DNA of 64,000 bases from Flavobacteriales bacterium (GTDB lineage Bacteria; Bacteroidota; Bacteroidia; Flavobacteriales_F; PHOS-HE28), in assembly GCA_016715895.1 (NCBI GenBank), contig JADJXH010000003.1:1598501-1662500 (forward strand), read 5' to 3'. The position numbers were made by a program, and so were the translations under genes. How positions within the stretch are numbered: position 1 is the first letter of the stretch; the number at the start of each line of letters is the position of its first letter. The notes beneath the pieces were generated by a model. The model searched no databases. It saw only the letters and a program-made list of their open reading frames with translations, and was not told where the DNA came from. Shown piece by piece: positions 33,403 through 41,791 of this stretch.

Positions 33403-35175
33403 ATGAAACGAAGCCTACCCTTGCTGTTGCTCGGTCTGCCCATGATGGTCGCCGCCCAGCAGCGCTACATCGACGAGGTGTTCACCGATGCCCAGGTCGT
33501 GATCACCCCCAACGTGCCCTTCGGTACCAACATCGACTTCCTCACCAGCAACCTGGCCAGCCCCAACGTGCCCGCAGAGGTCACCCAACTGCAGACACTG
33601 GTGAGCACCCAGCAGCCCATCCCGGCCCCCTTCTTCGACCCCACCGACGGAAGCACCGCTGTGAAAGTGCGCGAACTGCGGATGGACATCTACGAACCTG
33701 ACCAGAACGTCGACGTCGTGACCGAACGCCCGATGGTGCTCTACATCCACACGGGGAATGCATTGCCACCGCCGCAGAACGGCAGCCCGGTCGGAACGCG
33801 GACGGACAGCTGTGCCGTGGAGACCTGCAAGCGGATGGCACGCCGCGGGTATGTGGCCGTGAGCATGAGCTACCGCCTGGGTTGGAACCCGCTGGCCGCC
33901 ACGGAAGAGGAACGCCGGGGGCAGTTGCTCAACGCCATCTACCGCGCCATACACGACGTGCGCCAGTGCGTCCGCACCCACAAGGCCGAGGCCGCGGGCG
34001 CCAACACATACGGGATCGACCCGGACAAGATCGTGGTGCTGGGTGAAGGCACCGGCGGCTACATCGCGCTGGCCCACACCACCTTGGACAAGGGCAGCGA
34101 GCTCTTCGTCGAGAAGTTCCGCCCCGACCCCTTCAACCCGAACGTGAGCTACGTGGACACGAACACGGTAGGCGACCTGGCCGGATTCAATGGTCAGCTC
34201 ACCCTCTACCGCCCCAATGGGTTCGACCATGCCACGCATTTCTGCGTGAACATGGGCGGTGCGCTCGCCGACACCACTTGGGCCGAAGCGGGTGACGCCC
34301 CGATGGTGGCCTTCCACACCGTGTTCGATCCGTTCGCCCCGTTCACCTACGGCATCGTGATCGTGCCCACCACGGGTGGTCCGGTGGTGGATGTTCCCGG
34401 CAGCAATTACTTCATCCCCTGGGTGAAGGACCTCGGCAACCAGGCCAGCTTCGAGAACCTCTCGAACGACCCCTTCACGGCACGGGCGCGCTCGCTCTAC
34501 GGCCAGACGATCGACGGTGTGACCATCTCGGCCGGGGCGGAAGGTTTGTTCCCCGTGGTGCGTCCGCGGTGGACCCCGCCCGCCAGCGACGAGGCCAGCC
34601 CCTGGCAATGGTGGGACCCCAACAGCCCGGCGGCCACTACGGTGATCCCCGGCCTGGGCATCACCACGCACCAGGCGAGCCTGGCCAGCAATCCGGACAT
34701 GAGCGGCGCCAAGGGCCGTGCCTACCTCGATACGGTGATGGGCTATATGACCCCGCGCATCGTGTGCGCCCTGCAGCTGGGCCCCTGTGCGTTGGGCACG
34801 CCCGACTGCCTGGGCGTGATCGATGGACCGGACCAGCCGGGACAGCCGTGCGATGACGGCAACGCGAACACCATCAACGACGCGTGGACGGTCAATTGCG
34901 ACTGCGTGGGCCAACCGGTCGGCATCGCGGAGCCCGCCGCCGCTTCGGCGCTCGTGATCGCACCGAACCCCGCGATCGATGCCGTGCGCATCAGCAGCCC
35001 GGCAGGACGGGTGCTGAGCTACACGCTGCACACGCCCGACGGTCGCCTGGTGCGCAACAGCACGGTGAACGCTGACGTGATCCTGCTGGAGCGCGGAACC
35101 CTGGACGGCGGTGCCTACTTCATCACCCTGGAATTCGTGGACGGCCGCGCAGTGCGGCGGATCGCCTTCAACTGA
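33403..35175 (+). CDS. T9SS-secreted alpha/beta-hydrolase-like protein, nucleophile apparently lost
   Basis: 590 aa. Signal peptide (LLLLGLPMMVAAQ). Residues about 60-330 resemble a carboxylesterase/BD-FAE-type alpha/beta hydrolase: ERPMVLYIHTGNALPP, RGYVAVSMSYRLGWNP, then GIDPDKIVVLGEGTGGYIAL. The usual GxSxG elbow reads GEGTG, so the catalytic Ser position holds Gly. The C-terminus is a type A sorting module (IAPNPAIDAVRISSPAG, GAYFITLEF). The ATG at 33403 is selected because it starts the signal peptide; upstream codons run through palindrome P5. Probably cell-surface or secreted; whether it is an enzyme is doubtful. Confidence 0.82.
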   Translation: MKRSLPLLLLGLPMMVAAQQRYIDEVFTDAQVVITPNVPFGTNIDFLTSNLASPNVPAEVTQLQTLVSTQQPIPAPFFDPTDGSTAVKVRELRMDIYEPDQNVDVVTERPMVLYIHTGNALPPPQNGSPVGTRTDSCAVETCKRMARRGYVAVSMSYRLGWNPLAATEEERRGQLLNAIYRAIHDVRQCVRTHKAEAAGANTYGIDPDKIVVLGEGTGGYIALAHTTLDKGSELFVEKFRPDPFNPNVSYVDTNTVGDLAGFNGQLTLYRPNGFDHATHFCVNMGGALADTTWAEAGDAPMVAFHTVFDPFAPFTYGIVIVPTTGGPVVDVPGSNYFIPWVKDLGNQASFENLSNDPFTARARSLYGQTIDGVTISAGAEGLFPVVRPRWTPPASDEASPWQWWDPNSPAATTVIPGLGITTHQASLASNPDMSGAKGRAYLDTVMGYMTPRIVCALQLGPCALGTPDCLGVIDGPDQPGQPCDDGNANTINDAWTVNCDCVGQPVGIAEPAAASALVIAPNPAIDAVRISSPAGRVLSYTLHTPDGRLVRNSTVNADVILLERGTLDGGAYFITLEFVDGRAVRRIAFN

Positions 35176-35193
35176 CACTGACCACATTGGTGT

Positions 35194-35221
35194 AGCGGGC
35201 CGTCCTTCGGGGCGGCCCGCT
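35194..35221 (+). terminator. Hairpin terminator with TTCG loop
   Basis: 12-bp stem AGCGGGCCGTCC / GGGCGGCCCGCT around a TTCG tetraloop, starting 18 bp after the hydrolase-like gene. No T-tract. Confidence 0.75.
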
Positions 35222-35264
35222 GCGTTCCGGGCATGCCGGTACATCCCACACCTTTGTGCCACGC

Positions 35265-36071
35265 ATGGAGAAGATCACCGAAAGCCCCTCCCTCTACGAC
35301 GGGCTGGAACACATGACCACCGCCGAGCTGCTCGGCCACATCAATACGGAGGACCGACGCGTGCCCGACGCCGTGGGCCGCGTGCTGCCCGGGATCGCCG
35401 CGTTGGTGGACGCCATCGCCGAACGCATGCGGCGAGGAGGCCGACTCTTCTACCTCGGGGCGGGCACCAGCGGCCGGCTGGGCATCGTGGACGCCAGCGA
35501 ATGCCCGCCCACCTTCGGTGTGCCGCATGGCCTGGTCGTGGGCCTCATCGCCGGTGGCGACCGCGCGATACGCAGGGCCGTGGAGTTCGCCGAGGACGAC
35601 CGCGAGCAAGGCTGGAAGGACCTTCAGGAGCACGCCATCGGCGCGGACGACACCGTCTTGGGCATCGCCGCCAGTGGTGGTACGCCCTATGTGGTGGAAG
35701 CGCTGGAGACCTGCCGGCGACATGGCATCCTCACGGCCTGCATCACGTGCAACCCCGGCGCTCCGGTCACCGCCGTCAGTGACCATCCCATCGTGGTGGT
35801 GGTGGGCCCCGAGTTCATCACCGGCAGCACGCGCATGAAGAGCGGCACCGCACAGAAACTGGTGCTGAACATGATCAGCACGGGCGTGATGATCCGGCTG
35901 GGACGGGTGAAGGGCAATCGGATGGTGGACATGCAGCTCAGCAACGTGAAGCTGATCGACCGGGGCACCCGCATGGTCATGGAAGGCCTGGGCATCGATC
36001 ACGACGAGGCGAACGCCCTGCTCAAGCAGCACGGCAGCGTGCGTCGCGCCATCGAGGCCGGACGGAGCTGA
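35265..36071 (+). CDS. murQ: N-acetylmuramic acid 6-phosphate etherase
   Basis: 268 aa SIS-domain lyase that removes lactate from MurNAc-6-phosphate to give GlcNAc-6-phosphate in cell-wall recycling. The family signature LFYLGAGTSGRLGIVDASECPPTFG is present in parts (GAGTSGRLG, DASECPPTF with E79). The substrate-binding ITGSTRMKSGTAQK and the C-terminal three-helix tail also fit. ATG at 35265 is chosen; an in-frame GTG nine bases earlier overlaps a CACCTTTG promoter-like box. It is shorter than E. coli MurQ (298 aa). No murK or murP is seen nearby. Confidence 0.93.
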   Translation: MEKITESPSLYDGLEHMTTAELLGHINTEDRRVPDAVGRVLPGIAALVDAIAERMRRGGRLFYLGAGTSGRLGIVDASECPPTFGVPHGLVVGLIAGGDRAIRRAVEFAEDDREQGWKDLQEHAIGADDTVLGIAASGGTPYVVEALETCRRHGILTACITCNPGAPVTAVSDHPIVVVVGPEFITGSTRMKSGTAQKLVLNMISTGVMIRLGRVKGNRMVDMQLSNVKLIDRGTRMVMEGLGIDHDEANALLKQHGSVRRAIEAGRS

Positions 36072-36073
36072 CG

Positions 36074-37375
36074 CTACTCCTCCACGAAGTCCATGTCCGT
36101 GTGGAAGGTCTCGCGCACACGGAACGTGGCCCAGAAGGCCGCGCCGATGCACACCAGTCCCACCACCAGCGCTCCCGTGACGTTGCCCAGCGGCAGGGCC
36201 AGGTACTTGAACGCGTTGGTGACCGGCAGCACGGCCCCACGCACAAAGTTCGGCGTGGTGGTGGCCACCGTGCTGCGGATGTTCGTGCCGAACTGCTCGC
36301 CGGCCACGGTGACGAAGATGACCCAGTAGCCCGTGGCGGTGCCCAATGCCAGGCACATCCAGTTGTAGGTGGCGATCGGTGCGCCCCGCATGCCGAAGAG
36401 GAAGACCAGCGTGAGCACCAGGTTGGCGGCCAGATAGATCAGGATCACCTTGCGCCGGCTCCGCAACAACTGGCTCAGCAGCCCGCTCAACAGGTCGCCG
36501 ATGCTGAGCCCGATATAGGCGTACTTGATCGCATCCCCGTTGATGCGCTTCATGCCTTCGGCGTCAAGTGCACTGGTGTCGATGCCCAGCTCCGGCACGA
36601 AGACATCCTGGCTGAGGCTGACAAGGACACCGATGACATACCATACGGGCACCCCGATGAGGATGCATCCCACATAGCGCAGGAAGCGGCCCCGATCGTT
36701 GAACAGCATCCGCAGATCGCCCTTGCGCACCGCCCGGCCACGCACCTCCTGGAAGAGGCCGCTCTCGAAGGTGCCCACACGCATCACCAGCAGCACAAGA
36801 CCCATCAGGCCGCCCACGAGGTAGGTGATCTGCCAGCTCATCAGCGCCCGGCCGGTCATCGACGACCACAGCCGCCCGAACCAGGCGCCCTTGTCGGCCA
36901 CCTCCGCTGCGAACACGGCCCCGAGCGCGCCGAAGGTCACCACGATGAGGGTGCCGTAGCCACGCTTGTCCCGCGGCATGGTCTCGGTGATCAGTGTGAT
37001 GCCCGCACCCAGCTCACCCGCCAGACCGACACCGGCGATGAACCGCACGATGGCGTACATCGTGAGGTCGTAGGTGAAGGCGTTGGCGATGTTCGCCGCA
37101 CTGTAGAGCAGGATGCTGCCGAAGAGCACGGTGATCCGGCCCTTGCGGTCACCCCACACGCCCCAGAGGATGCCGCCCACCAGCATGCCCAGCATCTGCC
37201 AGTTGAACAGGTCGATGCCCACATCCTTGATCCGGGGATCGCCGGCGCCCAGGATGAACTCTAGGCTCTCCCGCTTCACCACGTTGAAGAGCACCAGGTC
37301 GTAGATGTCCACGAAATACCCCAGCGCGGCCACCACCACGAGCAGCAGGGAACGACCGGGGAAGATGTGCCTCAT
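36074..37375 (-). CDS. MFS transporter
   Basis: 433 aa with twelve predicted membrane segments. The loop 2-3 MFS motif GGILWGVWGDRKGR and a GVGLAGELGAGITLITE segment after helix 4 resemble the sugar/phosphate-type (SP/PHS) transporters. The start is taken at 37375, where MRHIFPGRSLLL precedes helix 1; upstream in-frame codons overlap the divergent gene. Convergent with murQ (stops 2 bp apart), so a link to amino-sugar uptake is possible but not shown. Substrate unknown. Confidence 0.88.
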   Translation of the reverse strand: MRHIFPGRSLLLVVVAALGYFVDIYDLVLFNVVKRESLEFILGAGDPRIKDVGIDLFNWQMLGMLVGGILWGVWGDRKGRITVLFGSILLYSAANIANAFTYDLTMYAIVRFIAGVGLAGELGAGITLITETMPRDKRGYGTLIVVTFGALGAVFAAEVADKGAWFGRLWSSMTGRALMSWQITYLVGGLMGLVLLVMRVGTFESGLFQEVRGRAVRKGDLRMLFNDRGRFLRYVGCILIGVPVWYVIGVLVSLSQDVFVPELGIDTSALDAEGMKRINGDAIKYAYIGLSIGDLLSGLLSQLLRSRRKVILIYLAANLVLTLVFLFGMRGAPIATYNWMCLALGTATGYWVIFVTVAGEQFGTNIRSTVATTTPNFVRGAVLPVTNAFKYLALPLGNVTGALVVGLVCIGAAFWATFRVRETFHTDMDFVEE

Positions 37376-37442
37376 GTGCGGTGGCGAAGGAAACGCAACA
37401 GCAGGCACGGTGCAAACCGCACACCGGGAGCGATCTTCGCGC

Positions 37443-38327
37443 ATGCGCTCCGCCCTGCTCCTGTCGGCCAGCCTCCTCGCCATCACGATGGCGGCGCAAC
37501 GGCCCGCATCGTCCATGCCCTACGACCTGCGGCACCCGGCCCAGGTGATCACCCTGCCCGATCAGCTGGTGGAAGTGAGCGCGTTGACGGATGTGGACCA
37601 GGGCAGCGTGGCCTGCGTGCAGGATGAGGCGGCGACCCTGTATTTCATCGGGCTGAAGGAAGGCCGCGTGCTGCGGACCGAGGCCTTCGGAGGACCCGGC
37701 GACATGGAAGGGCTGACACGCGTACATGATACGTACCTGGTCCTGCGGAGCGACGGGCTCATCCACCGCCTGCGCTTGCTGGATGGGCGCTGGACCAGCG
37801 TGGACACCTTCCGGCTGGACCTTCCGCACCGCAACATCGAGGGCCTCGGCTTCGACGACAGCACCGGCTTGGTGCTCGTGGCACCGAAGGACATCACCAA
37901 GGGCGGCCCGGAGCTGCGGGATGCCCGCGTGGTGCACGCCTTCGATCCGGACGATCCGGAACATCGCTGCGTGCCCATGCTGCGGCTTTCCATGGCAGCG
38001 TTGCTGGGCGAAGCCAGGGCCATGGGGCTGCGCCTCCCCGAGCGGACCACGGAGAACGGCCGCACCGCACCGGCGCTCAAGCTGCGCTTCTCCTCCGTGG
38101 CCGCTCATCCCCGCACCGGGCATTTCTACCTGCTCAGCGCGGTGGACCGCACACTGACGGTGGTGGACCGCAAGGGCGGGCTCATCGACCTCGCCGTGCT
38201 GGATGCCGGTGTGCTCCCCAAGCCGGAGGGCATCACCTTTCTGCCTGATGGCGAGCTCGTGCTCAGCAGCGAGGGCAAGGGGCGCACCCCGGTGATCGCA
38301 TGTTACCCGATGCGGGCCCGCGAGTAA
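37443..38327 (+). CDS. SdiA-regulated-like beta-propeller exported protein
   Basis: 294 aa. Signal peptide (ALLLSASLLAITMAAQ). The repeat pattern EVSALTDVDQGSVACVQDEAATLYFI, EGLTRVHDTYLVLRSDG, IEGLGFDDSTGLVLVAPKD and PEGITFLPDGELVLSSEG matches the SdiA-regulated/phytase-like beta-propeller proteins. The molecular role of that family is unclear. Convergent with the potassium channel, stop to stop 2 bp apart. A GATCTTCG box ends 3 nt before the ATG. Confidence 0.75.
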   Translation: MRSALLLSASLLAITMAAQRPASSMPYDLRHPAQVITLPDQLVEVSALTDVDQGSVACVQDEAATLYFIGLKEGRVLRTEAFGGPGDMEGLTRVHDTYLVLRSDGLIHRLRLLDGRWTSVDTFRLDLPHRNIEGLGFDDSTGLVLVAPKDITKGGPELRDARVVHAFDPDDPEHRCVPMLRLSMAALLGEARAMGLRLPERTTENGRTAPALKLRFSSVAAHPRTGHFYLLSAVDRTLTVVDRKGGLIDLAVLDAGVLPKPEGITFLPDGELVLSSEGKGRTPVIACYPMRARE

Positions 38328-38329
38328 CC

Positions 38330-39142
38330 TCAGTCCGGCTTCATCGATGCGCCGCAATGCGGGCAGAAACGCGCATCCTGCTGTGCAACGCCGGTCCTAC
38401 AGGTCGGGCAGATGGACACCTCACGCTGGTGCTCCCGGCGGGCGATCTCGGCGCTGACGATGCCGGTGGGGATCGCGATGATGGCGTAGCCCAGGATCAT
38501 GATCGCCGAGGCCAGGGCCTGGCCGAACGCCGTGCGCGGGGCGATGTCACCGTACCCCACCGTGGTCAAGGTGACGATGGCCCAGTAGATGCTGCGCGGG
38601 ATGCTGGTGAACCCGTGCTCCGGACCCTCCACCAGGTACATCACCGTACCGAACACGGTGACCAGCGCCAGTACGGCCAGGGAGAACACGATGATCCGGT
38701 GACGGCTCGCGTACAGGGCCAGGAGCAGATGCGAGGCCTCCCGCGTGTACGTGGTGAGGCGCAGGATGCGGAACACCCTGGTGAGGCGGATGGCGCGGAT
38801 GATGGTCAGCGCCTGGGTGCCGGGCACGAAAAGGCTGAGGTAGGTGGGCAGCGCGGCCAGCAGGTCCACCAGGCCATAGAAGCTCAGCACGTACGTGCGG
38901 CGGTCGCGGCTCACCCACACCCGCACCGCGTACTCGATGGTGAACAGGATGGTCACCGCCCACTCGGCCAGCAACAACCAGCGGCCATATCGGACCTGGA
39001 CCTCGCGCACGCTCTCGAGCAGCACCAGCGCCACGCTCAGCACGATGGTCCAGAGCAGCACCACATCGAACAGGCGCCCCGCGCGGGTGTCCGTGCCGAA
39101 CACGATGCGTTCCAGACGGTGTTGCAGGCGGCTTCGTTCCAT
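38330..39142 (-). CDS. Voltage-gated-type potassium channel with C-terminal zinc ribbon
   Basis: 270 aa, six-transmembrane channel. The S4 helix carries regularly spaced arginines (RAIRLTRVFRILRL, residues 116-129), the selectivity filter is TVGYGD (194-199), and S6 holds the AIIAIPTGIVSAE gate region. An added C-terminal zinc ribbon uses C245, C248, C260 and C263 (CPTC and CPHCG). The gene starts 2 bp after the bestrophin gene, so the two channels are co-transcribed. The zinc ribbon may tie gating to metal or redox state (inference). Confidence 0.93.
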   Translation of the reverse strand: MERSRLQHRLERIVFGTDTRAGRLFDVVLLWTIVLSVALVLLESVREVQVRYGRWLLLAEWAVTILFTIEYAVRVWVSRDRRTYVLSFYGLVDLLAALPTYLSLFVPGTQALTIIRAIRLTRVFRILRLTTYTREASHLLLALYASRHRIIVFSLAVLALVTVFGTVMYLVEGPEHGFTSIPRSIYWAIVTLTTVGYGDIAPRTAFGQALASAIMILGYAIIAIPTGIVSAEIARREHQREVSICPTCRTGVAQQDARFCPHCGASMKPD

Positions 39143-39144
39143 CT

Positions 39145-40023
39145 TCAGGCGAGGATCTCGCGCACATTGTCGCCGATGGTGTCCGCAAGGCGGTCCATCG
39201 GCAGGTCGTTGGTGTCACGCCCGAAGGGATCCTCGATCTCCTCGGCGATGAGCTCCAGGCTGGCGAGCACATAGAAGATGAACATGACCACCGGCACGGC
39301 CATCCACCCCATCACCAGGGCGAAGCCGAACGGCAGGGTGACGGTGTAGAGCACGATGAACTTCTTGATGAAGGTGCTGTAGGAGAAGGGGATCGGTGTG
39401 TTCTTGATCCGCTCGCACGCCCCGCAGATGTCGAGGAAGGCGTTGATGTCCGTGGACAGCACGATGAGCTGTTCCTGCGTGATCCGGCCCTCGCGCACGA
39501 GGCGGGCCGTGCGCGCATGCATCAGCCCCACCACCTGTGAGGGCACGTGGTGGCGGCGGTCAATGCGCAGTTCGGGATGGGGTTCCTCATCCAGGCCGAG
39601 GCGCGTTTCCTCGCGCAGCAGGTGTCGTCCCAGTTCCATGGCGAACGAGGTGATCAGACGGGCAAAGTGCACGCGGTCCTCGATGTCCTCGGGACGAAGC
39701 CACGAGCCCACCTTCACCGCCAGGTTGCGGCTCACGTTCACCAGTGCACCCCAAAGCTTGCGTCCCTCCCACCACCGGTCGTAGGCCGTGTTGGTGCGGA
39801 AGACCAGGAGCATGCTGATGGCGAACCCCAGGATATTGTGCATCAGGGTGATGTTCCTCACGCTGTGGTCCTGGGCCAGATGCAGCCACGAGTTCTCCAG
39901 CCAGGCCACTGCCGCCGTGATCACGCCCATGAGCATGATCAAGGGGAGCAGCTTGCGGAACGTGTCGCTGCGGTGGAAATGAAAGACAGGCCTGCACCAG
40001 TCGCGTGGGTCGTGGGCGATCAT
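39145..40023 (-). CDS. Bestrophin-family anion channel
   Basis: 292 aa. The family motifs are visible: LLPLIMLMGVITAAVAWLE at TM1, FAISMLLVFRTNTAYDRWWEGRKLWG, then PIPFSYSTFIKKFIVLYT and the SLELIAEEIEDPFGRDTNDLPMD signature after the last TM (shown as EIEDPFG and NDLPMD). Bacterial bestrophins are pentameric channels; ion selectivity varies (family knowledge). The ATG at 40023 is chosen before MIAHDPRDW. The gene is followed after 2 bp by the potassium channel. Confidence 0.93.
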   Translation of the reverse strand: MIAHDPRDWCRPVFHFHRSDTFRKLLPLIMLMGVITAAVAWLENSWLHLAQDHSVRNITLMHNILGFAISMLLVFRTNTAYDRWWEGRKLWGALVNVSRNLAVKVGSWLRPEDIEDRVHFARLITSFAMELGRHLLREETRLGLDEEPHPELRIDRRHHVPSQVVGLMHARTARLVREGRITQEQLIVLSTDINAFLDICGACERIKNTPIPFSYSTFIKKFIVLYTVTLPFGFALVMGWMAVPVVMFIFYVLASLELIAEEIEDPFGRDTNDLPMDRLADTIGDNVREILA

Positions 40024-40057
40024 CGCCACGAAGGAACGGGATCGCCTTCGGCGGTGA

Positions 40058-41707
40058 TCACTGACCGGGCCGCTGGGCCGGCAGGTGGTCCATGAAGACG
40101 CCCTCGGCCACTTTGAACTTGCCCGCATGGCGGCCCGCCGGAACCCGCGAACCCACCGGCGTCACCTTGGCCACATCGTAGCCATACACCTCATGATCGC
40201 TCGGCCAGTGGAAGATCCGGTCGGGATCGGGCTGATTGGCCGCGCGCGCCTGCTCCGGCTCCTGTTCCTTCTTCAACCAGGCCGGCCCGGGCGCCTGGGG
40301 GAAGCGGCCCTCGCCGAAACCGGTCTTCGGCTTCACCACGATCTGATAGTCCAGCGTGCCGCTGTGCGTGCCCCCGTTCAGCTCCACCAGATCGAAGCCG
40401 GTGGCCGTGCGGTTCATCTGCGCCACACCGTTGAACGCCGGCATGTCCACCGGCGTGCAGAACACGCGCACCGGATACTCCGGTGTCACCATGATGATGT
40501 CCGCCAGGATGGGGTCCAGGTCCACGTGCGCGCGACCGTTCACCAGCTGCACCGTTCCATAGTCCTGATACCAGTACTCGGGCGACTCCGGGCAGGTGAG
40601 CATGATGCGGCCATGGTCCGCCGTGGGGATGATCTCGCTGACGGCCGCCGTACCGGTGATCTTGCGTGCGATGCCGCCCACGGTGGTGCCCACCCACGCG
40701 AACGCCTGCGAAACACCGGCGTAGTTGAAGGATTCGAAGTAGCCACCGGCGCGCGTGGTGCTGTTGGAGAAGGCCTGGCCCTCCACACCGATGGCGTCCT
40801 GGTTCGCCGCGTCGGCCGTGGAGCTGGACCCGATGGTGAAACCGGGATTGCCCGCCGTGGCCCCGCGGCCGCTGTAGGCACGGAAGCCAACCTGATCGCC
40901 GCCCAGCGCCGCATTGGTCACGTTCAACTGCGAGTAGGAACCGGGCGGGTTCACCGTGCCGCTGGCGTTCTGCACATAGTTGTAGGACGAGATCCAGACA
41001 TCGCTGTAGTTGATGGAGGCCGCCACCGTGGCCGCACCCGTGGACTGGGAGTAAATGGACGTGTAGCCCGCGCTGGGGTTGTTGGCGTACACCCCGGCCC
41101 CCTGCACGGTCTGCAAGGGCACGCCGAAGGTGATGTTCGTTTCGCGTCCCAGCCAGCCGCCCACGTTGTTGCTGTGGCCATAGATGGCATCGGCCAGCGC
41201 ACCACTGTTCACCTCGATCGGCGCCAGCGGGGTGGTGGTTCCCCATCCGATCCGGCCGGTGGCTCCCAAGGTGCGGAAGCGTTCCACGTTGTTCGTGCGC
41301 ACCACAAGGTCCTGGTTGTCCGTCGTGCCCAGGAAATTGGTCACCGGGGTGGTGCCGGCGTTCCCCGTCAGCGACCAATCGGTCGTCCCCGTCCCGAAGC
41401 GGATCCACGAGGCACCGCCCCAATAGTAGAAGCCCGGGGTGACGTTGTTCGGCACAACGCCCGCCGTGGCCGTGTTGTACACCAAAAGCGAGGTCGCCGG
41501 CGCCACCACCGGGGCGGCCACGTTGGCTGCGGTGAGCGCGATGCGGGGCACCAGCAGGCCCTTTTTGTCGTTGGCAGGATGCGCTGCGGCATCCAGGTCC
41601 AGCAGTGCGCTGGCATCCGGCGCCGCGCCGCTCGCGTTGATCCCGATGTTCTGGCCGAAGGTGGGGCCGGCGATGAGGCCGATCACTAAGAGCGATGGAC
41701 CGCGCAT
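40058..41707 (-). CDS. Exported fibre-like surface protein of unknown function
   Basis: 549 aa. Signal peptide (LLVIGLIAGPTFGQ) then GINASGAAPDASALLDLDA, NDKKGLLVPRIALT, FYYWGGASWIRFGT and NNVERFRTLGATGRIGWGT. This order (surface-protein beginning, GLLVPR, tail-fibre-like strand) is common in large exported proteins of Bacteroidota that resemble phage tail fibres. No C-terminal sorting module is obvious. A TAACTTTC box lies about 50 nt upstream of the ATG (41758-41765). An upstream extension to 43264 runs opposite to the FAD enzyme and is rejected. Confidence 0.8.
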   Translation of the reverse strand: MRGPSLLVIGLIAGPTFGQNIGINASGAAPDASALLDLDAAAHPANDKKGLLVPRIALTAANVAAPVVAPATSLLVYNTATAGVVPNNVTPGFYYWGGASWIRFGTGTTDWSLTGNAGTTPVTNFLGTTDNQDLVVRTNNVERFRTLGATGRIGWGTTTPLAPIEVNSGALADAIYGHSNNVGGWLGRETNITFGVPLQTVQGAGVYANNPSAGYTSIYSQSTGAATVAASINYSDVWISSYNYVQNASGTVNPPGSYSQLNVTNAALGGDQVGFRAYSGRGATAGNPGFTIGSSSTADAANQDAIGVEGQAFSNSTTRAGGYFESFNYAGVSQAFAWVGTTVGGIARKITGTAAVSEIIPTADHGRIMLTCPESPEYWYQDYGTVQLVNGRAHVDLDPILADIIMVTPEYPVRVFCTPVDMPAFNGVAQMNRTATGFDLVELNGGTHSGTLDYQIVVKPKTGFGEGRFPQAPGPAWLKKEQEPEQARAANQPDPDRIFHWPSDHEVYGYDVAKVTPVGSRVPAGRHAGKFKVAEGVFMDHLPAQRPGQ

Positions 41708-41791
41708 GCAGATGGGCTTTACAGGATGACGTACTGCCATCCCTGATGGTGGCCTTGGAAAGTTAGCCGATCTTTCGACAGCCGAACGCCC

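Noticed and set aside
32686..33406. Short open frames between the receptor and the hydrolase-like gene
   Set aside because: They share peptide bits only where they cross the palindromes, overlap each other on both strands and lack any other support.
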